From positions 62,001-126,000 of the forward strand of contig NZ_JBANDC010000001.1 in assembly GCF_038896935.1 (NCBI RefSeq): a stretch of DNA of 64,000 nucleotides. The letters are read 5' to 3'. Position numbers and translations under genes: made by a program. Source of the DNA: Collimonas rhizosphaerae. Lineage in GTDB: Bacteria; Pseudomonadota; Gammaproteobacteria; Burkholderiales; Burkholderiaceae_D. Below, piece after piece: positions 7,061 through 13,906 of this stretch; within the stretch, counting starts at the first letter, position 1, and each line of letters begins with the position of its first letter. The notes under the pieces were generated by a model that saw nothing but the letters and a program-made list of their open reading frames with translations, was not told the origin of the DNA and made no database searches.

Positions 7061-9699
7061 GAATCCCTCAATTTCTTGTGGACAGGAATGCTTACCCTGA
7101 TTATTGTTCCTTGATCCGGCATGCTGGAAATCTCAACTTCACCTTCCAGCATCAGCACGCGTTCGCGGACGCCAATCAGACCGAAGGATTGTTTTTTCTG
7201 TAATAGCGAGTTGAATCCCTTGCCATTATCGCGTACCTCCAGCAGGTAATGGCTTTCTTTCCGCTTAAATGCGATCTGGACTTCAGTTGCGTCTGCATGA
7301 CGGCTGATATTGGTCAGCGATTCCTGTGTAATCCGGAAAATTTCGGTAGCGCGTTTTTCATCCAGATGGATATCCTCTTCAACCACGTACAACATGCATC
7401 GTATGCCGGGATGTCCGCGGCTGAATTCCTCCACCAGCCATTCCAGCGCGGGCACAATCCCCATGTCGAGCGCTGTCGGGCGTAACCACGTCACCAGGTT
7501 GCGCACTATCCGGATCGTAGAATCGACCAGCGTTATCATGCGCTGAATTATTGCTTGCGACGAGGCATGATCTTCGTTGTATTGGAGCTCAAGGACCGAC
7601 ATGCCCATGCGCAAAGCCGACAGGCACTGTCCCAGTTCGTCGTGAATTTCACGCGACAGGTGCCGACGTTCATCTTCTCTTGCGGTTTCGTTGTGCGCAG
7701 CCAGTTGCCGCAGCAGCAGCTGTGATTCTTCAAGACGGCGCTGGGTTTCTTTCAGGACCGTGACGTTCTTGCCGATCGCCAGCGCGCCGATTACCTCGCC
7801 ATCCGGATTGCATTCTGCGACGACGTGGAAGGCATAATCGGCAGTTTGCAGCTCCGCTTTGACCCCTCTGAGAAAAATCTGTGCAGGGATCCTGGTTTCC
7901 ATGACTTTACATAGCGTCGCGTTGAATTCTTCGCCCGAAATGCCGGTCCGCCATTTTGCATCCGGCATTTTATTCATCGATTGTCTTGCCGGAATGCCGG
8001 TTTCCTGTTCATAGGCCGGATTGACGTAGGTGCGCCGGCAATTGCGGTCGTAGCGCACCACCAGATCTGGCAGATTTTCAGCAAGCGTGCGGAATTCCTG
8101 CTCGCGCTTACGCAATAATTCATCCGCTTGCTTGCGTTCGGTGATGTCGCGTCCGATCGCCAGCACGCCGATGGTCGACCCGAAGCCGTTCTTCTTGGGG
8201 ATAAAACGTATTTCAAAAAGACGTTCCCCGTCCGGCGTCATCCGTCTGTTTTCTATCGTATGGGGCGCGCCTAGCCGGATGGTTTCCTTGAGGTATTTTC
8301 CCAGTTGTTCATCCGGATCCAGCTGCAACTCGTGCAGCGTTTTACCGATGAAATACTGAGCGGACTGACCGCAAGCCTTCGCCGCGGACGGATTGACGTA
8401 TGTATGGCGGCCTTGCAAATCAAAGCGGGATATGAAATCGGGCAGATTCTCGACCAGGGTGCGCAGCCTCATCTCGCTTTCCTTGAGCGCGGTGATGTCC
8501 CGCCCCAGCGACAATACACTGATAACTTGCCCGTTCGGATCCAGTTCAGGCATCAACTGGAATTGCAGGCAACTGGTTTTGCCGTCCGGGGAGTGCATGA
8601 AGAGCTCGGTTTCCTGCTTCACGCCGCTCTGCAGGACTTGTTTTATTGCGTGTTGATATTCCGTTGTCCCGTTGTAATTCAATTTAAATTCGACAGGAGT
8701 TTTACCGAGCATTTCATGTGCTGGAATACCGGTGATATGCGTCAGTGCGGGATTGACGTACATGCGCCGGCATTCCCGGTCGTAACGGACAATGGTGTCG
8801 GGAGAGTTTTCCACCAGGGCGCGAAACTCCTGTTCCCGCTTGTGCAAAAGCTCTTCTGTGCGCTTGCGTTCAGTAATGTCGCGCACCAGCGCGACGTTGT
8901 AACTGCGTCCTTGGTATTCGAAATATCTGGCGCTGACTTCCACCGGGAAGGTGCGCCCGTCCTTGGCCTGATGGCGAGTTTCGATCTTGTTGGAGCCGTG
9001 GATCCTGATGTAATCAAAGCATTCAGGCCAGCGCGCCGCCGGCCAGTCGGGATCGATATCGGCTACACCCATGCGCAGCAATTCGGAGCGACTGTAATTG
9101 AGCGCCCGGCAGGCTGCATCGTTGACATAGTGAAAGCGGGCGTGCTGATCGATCAGGACCAGGCTGTCATTGAGCTGATTCAGGGTGAATTCGGCCAGCG
9201 CCAGATCCCGCGGGCGGATATCAAGATCTGGTTCGCCGACGAATTCATCGGAGGATGCGAGACTGGAGGCATCGACCAGCCAGGGCTTCTTTGGCGATGC
9301 CAGCTCGCTAATGCAGATAAGCTGAGAGAAAAAATACAGGAGTCCTCCGCACTCCTCACGCACTGGCGAGATGCGTAACATTCTCTGGATGATTTGGCCG
9401 TTTTTGCGAATATATCGCGATTCCAGGCATAAGCCGTCGGCCGTGTCATGGATCAATCGATCAAACGCGTCCTGGATTGAAAGCCGGTCATCAGGATGCA
9501 GGATGTCAGTGAAATGCTTGCCGATCAATTCTTCCGCTTCATGTCCGAGGAACGCGCACATTGCGCCATTGAGCGCCAGGAAGGTTTGGTCCGGGCCGAC
9601 GATCATCGATGCAGTTGCAGACCGCTCGAAGATTCTTTTAAAAAAATCTTCCCCATTGAGTGGCAAATTGATGGATGGCTCATTTCGCATAGAGGTCAT
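7057..9699 (-). CDS. Cytoplasmic multi-PAS sensor histidine kinase (HisKA_3)
   Basis: 880 residues without a signal peptide or membrane helix. I count five PAS/PAC units at about 16-135, 170-285, 290-410, 415-535 and 540-655, several ending in the PAC signature [GR]-D-I-T-E-R-K. PAS 3 and PAS 5 are near copies (K-R-E-Q-E-F-R then [AT]-L-x-E-N-x-P-D), which points to internal duplication. The kinase core has R-E-I-H-D-E-L-G-Q near 684-692 and a HATPase domain with D-N-G-K-G-F. The core is closely similar to that of the propeller kinase at 3368-6388. It is followed with a 4-base overlap by its response regulator. A second start at 9690 is possible. Signals sensed by the PAS units are not predictable. 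Confidence 0.92.
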   Translation of the reverse strand: MTSMRNEPSINLPLNGEDFFKRIFERSATASMIVGPDQTFLALNGAMCAFLGHEAEELIGKHFTDILHPDDRLSIQDAFDRLIHDTADGLCLESRYIRKNGQIIQRMLRISPVREECGGLLYFFSQLICISELASPKKPWLVDASSLASSDEFVGEPDLDIRPRDLALAEFTLNQLNDSLVLIDQHARFHYVNDAACRALNYSRSELLRMGVADIDPDWPAARWPECFDYIRIHGSNKIETRHQAKDGRTFPVEVSARYFEYQGRSYNVALVRDITERKRTEELLHKREQEFRALVENSPDTIVRYDRECRRMYVNPALTHITGIPAHEMLGKTPVEFKLNYNGTTEYQHAIKQVLQSGVKQETELFMHSPDGKTSCLQFQLMPELDPNGQVISVLSLGRDITALKESEMRLRTLVENLPDFISRFDLQGRHTYVNPSAAKACGQSAQYFIGKTLHELQLDPDEQLGKYLKETIRLGAPHTIENRRMTPDGERLFEIRFIPKKNGFGSTIGVLAIGRDITERKQADELLRKREQEFRTLAENLPDLVVRYDRNCRRTYVNPAYEQETGIPARQSMNKMPDAKWRTGISGEEFNATLCKVMETRIPAQIFLRGVKAELQTADYAFHVVAECNPDGEVIGALAIGKNVTVLKETQRRLEESQLLLRQLAAHNETAREDERRHLSREIHDELGQCLSALRMGMSVLELQYNEDHASSQAIIQRMITLVDSTIRIVRNLVTWLRPTALDMGIVPALEWLVEEFSRGHPGIRCMLYVVEEDIHLDEKRATEIFRITQESLTNISRHADATEVQIAFKRKESHYLLEVRDNGKGFNSLLQKKQSFGLIGVRERVLMLEGEVEISSMPDQGTIIRVSIPVHKKLRDS

Positions 9700-10112
9700 T
9701 TAGATAGTTTTTTTCGGCGAAGTCTGGTGTATCGCAAGTGCTCGGCTTACTCTTGCTGAGCACCTGAAATAACCGATCGCTATCGATTGTAGTGCGGCCA
9801 TATCCATTTTTGCTATACATGATTTGATGCCTGACGGGTTCTTTCAACGGTTGCAACCGTGATCCCGGCCTGCGGAGGAACGCGCGGTCACGGGAAGAAG
9901 CTCGATTTCCATAGGGACGCGGAGTGATGACAGTTTTGGGAGTGGTCACACATGCAGGTATTGGCTTACATCAATGTCGGAAATGCCTACGATAAATTCA
10001 AGAAATTCCCACAGTGTTTTTGTCGTTTTTAACTTCATGCGAGCGAAGACCGTAGAGCCTTCAGCACAATCTTTTCATCGAATAAAATCGTATCTCTTCA
10101 AGGACCGTGCTT
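9700..10112. other. Gene-free region between PAS kinase and pilin remnant
   Basis: No frame here looks coding: the 89-codon minus-strand frame at 9680-9949 overlaps the kinase start and has no ribosome site. It must hold the promoter for the kinase-regulator pair reading left, and for the remnant gene reading right. Confidence 0.5.
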
Positions 10113-10232
10113 ATGCAATCAATGAAGTGTAGTTGCGATGACAACGCGATCCGGCATCAACATGTGCGCGGTTTCACATTGATCGCGCTGATGGTGACTG
10201 TGGCGGGATTCGATTATTTTCCCAAGCGATAA
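10113..10232 (+). pseudogene. Type IV prepilin-like N-terminal remnant, 39 codons
   Basis: ATG 10113 to TAA 10230-10232, with AAGGA at 10100-10104 eight bases before the ATG. After an 18-residue basic leader the protein reads R-G-F-T-L-I-A-L-M-V-T-V-A, which is the type IV prepilin cleavage and first-helix signature (G|F-T-L-I-E-L-M-V), except that Glu5 is Ala. It stops soon after, at F-P-K-R. Glu5 is needed for N-methylation and assembly in known pilins, and no pilin globular domain follows, so I read this as the decayed 5' end of a pilin or pseudopilin gene. A functional micropeptide is a less likely alternative. Confidence 0.55.
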
Positions 10233-10252
10233 GGCAGGAGATTGAAAACGCA

Positions 10253-10299
10253 CTAAAAATACAAAAAAATAAGGCAGCCATCGATATCGATGGCTGCCT
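10253..10299 (-). terminator. Terminator of the GTPase/Roadblock operon
   Basis: A perfect 28-bp palindrome at 10272-10299 (AGGCAGCCATCGAT and its complement). On the minus strand it is followed by TATTTTTTTGTATTTTT, a proper U tract. It lies 63 bases after the last gene of the leftward operon. Confidence 0.85.
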
Positions 10300-10362
10300 G
10301 GCGTGCTCAGGTCCCGAGGCAAATCAAGCCAGGAGAAATTCTCATCTGGCCTGCGGCAGTGC

Positions 10363-10722
10363 TCACATCACCAGCGCTTGCTCTGCATCCAGTACCTTGC
10401 GGCGGGCCAGCGCCAGATTGGCTTTGCTCTTGTCCAGGACGGCATAGATGAACAGGCCGTCTTGTTTATCGATAGGGCGCAAGATGTGATACTGCTTGCC
10501 GAGGGTAATCAGGATGTCTTCGATGTTGTCTTTCAGGCCGAGGCTTTTCATGGTTTTTGTCTTGGCGCGCACTACCTCGGTATTGCCGGCCGCTGCCAGT
10601 TCCAGGTCGACGCCGGAACCGCCGGAACCCAGGATCATGCCGCTATTGCTATCGACAATTGCTGCCGCCAAAGCACCATCGATGGCCAACAATTTTTCAA
10701 CGATAACATTCATGTTACTCAT
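10363..10722 (-). CDS. Roadblock/LC7-like protein, second of operon pair
   Basis: 119 residues. The start M-S-N-M at 10722 is chosen because GGGG lies seven bases upstream; the longer frame to 10929 overlaps the preceding gene and lacks a ribosome site. The pattern A-A-I-V-D-S-N-S-G-M-I-L-G, then a helix, then I-E-D-I-L-I-T-L-G-K-Q-Y-H-I-L-R-P and F-I-Y-A-V-L-D, fits the alpha/beta fold of Roadblock/LC7 (MglB-like) proteins, which bind and act on small Ras-like GTPases. The GTPase-like gene is two genes upstream in the same operon. Assignment is by pattern, not by a search. Confidence 0.7.
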   Translation of the reverse strand: MSNMNVIVEKLLAIDGALAAAIVDSNSGMILGSGGSGVDLELAAAGNTEVVRAKTKTMKSLGLKDNIEDILITLGKQYHILRPIDKQDGLFIYAVLDKSKANLALARRKVLDAEQALVM

Positions 10723-10829
10723 ATTTTTTCCCCTGCATATATTGATAGCGGCGTTAAATGGACCAGAAACATCACCGTCGGCCGGCCAGCGCCGGTGATG
10801 CATGAAGTGAACTTGGAAACGGCTTGGCG

Positions 10830-11231
10830 TTATTGGCTGAGCTCTAGCTGCTGGATGAAATTGCTGACAATCTTGTCGACCGTCCACAGCGTGTGCCCCA
10901 GGATGGCGTCCCGATTGACAACGATGCAAAGCAAATAGGGATATTGCATGCCGACTGGCCGGAAGATGATTTTCCCGTTCGGGGTTTCAAGCAGCAGGCG
11001 ATCGCATCCGTGAAAATCCACTTCCTTGCCTACCGATCGCGCAATCGCGACCAGGGAGCTGGTCATTGCCGACAGGCGCGCCGCGCTGAATTTCCGCCCC
11101 GGGTCGTGGATGGCGATTTCCTGGCCATCCAGGGTGGTCATGACTATCGTGGAAATGCCGTTTTGGGACATGCCGATTTGATTGAATACGTGGTGGGCTG
11201 CGATTGATGCAGAAGCTAGTTTGGCTTTCAT
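10830..11231 (-). CDS. Roadblock/LC7-like protein, first of operon pair
   Basis: 133 residues. The order of elements I-S-T-I-V-M-T-T-L-D-G-Q-E-I, then a helix with A-M-T-S-S-L-V-A-I-A-R-S-V, then D-R-L-L-L-E-T-P-N-G-K-I-I-F-R-P, is that of Roadblock/LC7 domains (DNA-independent regulators of small GTPases). It starts 18 bases after the GTPase-like gene and is followed after 107 bases by a second Roadblock-like gene. Two different Roadblock proteins next to one GTPase suggests a heterodimer or two separate regulators. Confidence 0.65.
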   Translation of the reverse strand: MKAKLASASIAAHHVFNQIGMSQNGISTIVMTTLDGQEIAIHDPGRKFSAARLSAMTSSLVAIARSVGKEVDFHGCDRLLLETPNGKIIFRPVGMQYPYLLCIVVNRDAILGHTLWTVDKIVSNFIQQLELSQ

Positions 11232-11249
11232 GTCTCTTGATAGTTGAAT

Positions 11250-11774
11250 TTATATTGTTACCAGCAACGAAGAAAATATATCCAATGCGTCGAGCATTTG
11301 CGATTTTTCCCGTACGTCCGCAGCGATTACCGGCACCGGCATGCCTAGTATGTCGGTGATTGCAGATGTAAACCGGTCAGCCGCCTCGGCACTGATTGGG
11401 CGTGCCTGCAACAGCATGCATGGCATGCTCTCGGATACCGAAAGTACAGTACGGATATATCTGGTCGCCACCTGAACCGCGTCTGGCTGGTTAGCGTCGA
11501 TCATCACGATGACGCCGATAGACATGGAGAGCAGCCAGCCGCGCATGAAGTCGAAGCGATCCTGTCCGGGGCTGCCGTAAATATGCAATTGCTCGCCGCC
11601 ATCCAGCTCCACCACGCCGAAATCGGCGCCGACGGTGGTGCTTTCTTTGGCGCAGGATGACGGATCCATGTTGGGGACATCGCAATCGACCATGAGATCG
11701 CCGCACAGAGAGCGAATGGCGGTGGTCTTGCCGATTCCCATCGGCCCTAGCAGAACAATCCGGAGTATGCACAC
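11250..11774 (-). CDS. Small Ras/MglA-like P-loop GTPase-like protein
   Basis: 174 residues from GTG 11774. This start shares one base with the stop of the preceding gene (TAGTG), and GGAG lies 11 bases upstream; an ATG at 11819 lacks a ribosome site. P-loop G-P-M-G-I-G-K-T at 10-17, switch I threonines in S-T-T-V-G near 45-49, and a switch II motif G-S-P-G-Q-D-R-F at 67-74 match the bacterial MglA-like/COG2229 group of GTP-binding proteins. I see no N/T-K-x-D guanine-specificity motif where G4 is expected; that segment reads M-L-L-Q-A-R-P. It may be a divergent GTPase or bind nucleotide loosely. The Roadblock genes downstream would encode its regulators. Confidence 0.78.
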   Translation of the reverse strand: MCILRIVLLGPMGIGKTTAIRSLCGDLMVDCDVPNMDPSSCAKESTTVGADFGVVELDGGEQLHIYGSPGQDRFDFMRGWLLSMSIGVIVMIDANQPDAVQVATRYIRTVLSVSESMPCMLLQARPISAEAADRFTSAITDILGMPVPVIAADVREKSQMLDALDIFSSLLVTI

Positions 11775-12481
11775 TATGAGGTTTTCTCCAATTCTTGTGA
11801 GCGAGTCCGGCCTAGCCATTGATTGATTTTTTTGACGAACAATCCGACGCCGCCTTCATGTTGCTCAAGAGAGATCGGCCGCGATGCGTGTGCGATGCGG
11901 TCGTGGACGAGGAACATTTTATTTCTCTCTACAAGTGCGCTTTTCTTTCTCAATTCGCCAAGAAACAGCATGGCGTCACGTTCCGTCAAGCCGCCATATG
12001 TCAACAGCCAGCCCCAGCTGATGTCTTGTTTTGTCATTATTGCCAGGATTTTCTGAAAGCGGAGAGTGGAAAAGCCGTGTTCGAGACTGACCCATTTCGA
12101 GATGCGGTAGGTTTTTTGTGAAAGCGGTTCCGATTCAATATCCGGGCTGTCATTAGCTGCTTTCATGTCTAGCAATCGCAAAGCAGCACGATCCAATGCG
12201 TTAATCAAATCCGAAACGCCGAAATTGGGTAGCAAAGTCATGTCGCCTTTACGGCCTGGATAGGCAGGGGATTCAGAGATCCAGATACACACGCAGTTAG
12301 CAGGAAGTGGCTCGCGAGCAGCGAAAATCGTCATGTCCAGCAATGCCACGGAGGCGAGTTTGAGATCGGATGGACGCCATTGGGATATGGTTTTTTCATC
12401 CGCGATCTGCATCAGGAGGTCATAACGCAGGAATTCTTTTTCAGCCAGGTATTTGACGGATATGAAGGAAGTTTTACGCAT
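11774..12481 (-). CDS. Unknown protein, first gene of the GTPase/Roadblock operon
   Basis: 235 residues from ATG 12481; an in-frame TTG at 12583 would add 34 poorly protein-like residues. No signal peptide or membrane helix. The C-terminal third (around W-G-W-L-L-T-Y-G-G-L-T-E-R-D-A-M-L-F-L) has a winged-helix-like look with a D-A-M-L-F-L-x-E-L helix. Its stop overlaps the GTPase start by one base, so translation is coupled and a joint function is likely. I do not recognise the family. It could be an effector or scaffold of the GTPase. Confidence 0.7.
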   Translation of the reverse strand: MRKTSFISVKYLAEKEFLRYDLLMQIADEKTISQWRPSDLKLASVALLDMTIFAAREPLPANCVCIWISESPAYPGRKGDMTLLPNFGVSDLINALDRAALRLLDMKAANDSPDIESEPLSQKTYRISKWVSLEHGFSTLRFQKILAIMTKQDISWGWLLTYGGLTERDAMLFLGELRKKSALVERNKMFLVHDRIAHASRPISLEQHEGGVGLFVKKINQWLGRTRSQELEKTS

Positions 12482-13312
12482 CACGCAAACCGATTCGAGT
12501 GCAGCCAATGAGGATGGCGGTGAAATCGCAGAATTGTGTGCTTGCACTTTCTGGTTGGCAATTCGGCATGGTTCTTCCTTCAAAGACGCGGTAACTCAGT
12601 CGACACTGCCTTGCCGGGCCAGTGGAGGACGTAAGGGATGTGCATGCAACGTATGTTTTTCAATCGCTGGGCATACGGCAAGACTAAGCAATGCGATGAA
12701 TGGGGGGTATCAGGGGATCTTGATATTTCTGTAGGCTCACTGCTGTCGACTGTAAGAATTTCCCTAATCCTGCTATGAAAATCTGATCGCCGCAGTGTGC
12801 TAAAACTGCGAATTCTTGTTGTTGTTGATCCAATTTCCAACGGCCGGTCGCTGGAATTGTTTGCACTATTGAAGGAAATGCTTACATGGATTTCAGGATG
12901 GTCTGATTGGAATTTTCTTTGACACTATGCACTATCGAACATAGGACTGAAGCAGATCCGGAAGGTAGCCAGAGGTAGCGACTAATGAGCCCAACTCTTC
13001 GAAAAATTTCTCCGCCAGCAATGAGTGCGAGCGCGTCAGCGGCAACCGTTATCACAAGCAGGAAATTCTGCACAAATCACCAGGGAGAGGTGGTGGCAGG
13101 CGCGGGCAGCTACGTTTTGCGCAGAAAATCAAAACGCTGGATCTGCTTTCGATGCCAGGAAATCATCGAAATCATCCGCTGCCGTGGTTAATAGCTACTT
13201 TCAATATTTCCGATACTTGAGTTGGCGCTGCTTAAGCAGGCTTTGAATACATCGAACTATCTGTATGACCTTTTACAACTATTCGCGTTTTCAGACCGAC
13301 GAGGTGGACAAC
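12482..13312. other. Gene-free region of about 830 bases
   Basis: It separates the leftward GTPase operon from the rightward small acidic gene and must hold both promoters. A 68-codon frame at 12985-13191 has no ribosome site and I do not accept it as a gene, although its end has a Trp/Cys-rich W-I-C-F-R-C. I see no repeats. Confidence 0.45.
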
Positions 13313-13669
13313 ATGGTGGAAAAGATTTCAGACGACGATGCTTTATTGCTGGCGCAGATATTGCGTTCTTTTAATCTGGATGAGACAACCAGTGCTGCAC
13401 GATTTATAGAGAGCCTGACTTTCGACGCCATTTTTCTTGAAGAATGGGAGAGCATCTGCGGCAATCAGCCTCAGCTGCAATTTTACGGCACGCTTGCCGA
13501 GGCCATTCTGGATGGACTGGCGAACCATGGCGACGTAGACAATGCGGTACGCGAAAAAGCCAGTCAGCTGCTTGTCGAAATTGAAGCGCATTATGAATGG
13601 CTCAGCAACTATATGAATTCAAGCAGGGGTCGCGATGCAAGACCCAGGATGGCATTCCGGCCATATTGA
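13313..13669 (+). CDS. Small acidic protein of unknown function
   Basis: 118 residues. ATG 13313 is preceded by GAGGTGG at a good distance; an upstream ATG at 13265 has no ribosome site. About 20 Asp/Glu against about 10 Lys/Arg, with the basic residues concentrated in the last 15 residues. Predicted largely helical, no signal peptide. It lies just before the large effector-like gene, but that gene has its own promoter element in between. Small acidic proteins beside type III effectors are often secretion chaperones, but I see no recognisable CesT-type fold, so this is only a suggestion. Confidence 0.6.
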   Translation: MVEKISDDDALLLAQILRSFNLDETTSAARFIESLTFDAIFLEEWESICGNQPQLQFYGTLAEAILDGLANHGDVDNAVREKASQLLVEIEAHYEWLSNYMNSSRGRDARPRMAFRPY

Positions 13670-13741
13670 CGCGGATTTTTCCATTGCGGCGGTGATCGAG
13701 TTCGCTTTGTCTTGACGCTGGTCAATTCAAGCTCCAATTGC

Positions 13742-13802
13742 TTCGTCTTATGCAATGGGATTTCGCAGCGTTGGTAAATGCCCTTTGGCTTACCTGTAGC
13801 AT
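13742..13802 (+). promoter_or_regulatory. PIP (hrpII) box with matched -10 element
   Basis: TTCGT at 13742-13746, exactly 15 bases, then TTCGC at 13762-13766, which matches TTCGB-N15-TTCGB. Thirty bases further lies TAGCAT (13797-13802), matching the YANNNT -10 element reported 30-32 bases after PIP boxes. In Ralstonia and Xanthomonas such promoters are activated by HrpB/HrpX and drive type III effector genes. It would give a leader of about 100 bases before ATG 13907. Confidence 0.72.
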
Positions 13803-13906
13803 TTCTTGAGCTTGAGGCCAGCCAGGCACAAAATGGAACTCGGGTAATCATTTGTTTTTCATGCTTGGCATGCCAGCCTAATGCCGCAAACCACCTGGAG
13901 CCTGCC

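Noticed and set aside
12482..12583. Extended N-terminus of the unknown GTPase-operon protein from TTG 12583
   Set aside because: The extra 34 residues look unstructured and atypical, and ATG 12481 gives a normal-sized protein.
12985..13191. 68-codon frame with W-I-C-F-R-C at its end
   Set aside because: The Cys/Trp pattern hinted at a zinc-binding fragment, but there is no ribosome site and no second half of a finger; not supported.
13701..13725. First TTCGC upstream of the effector as a PIP box half
   Set aside because: The sequence 15 bases later is GTCAA, not TTCGB; the true pair starts at 13742.
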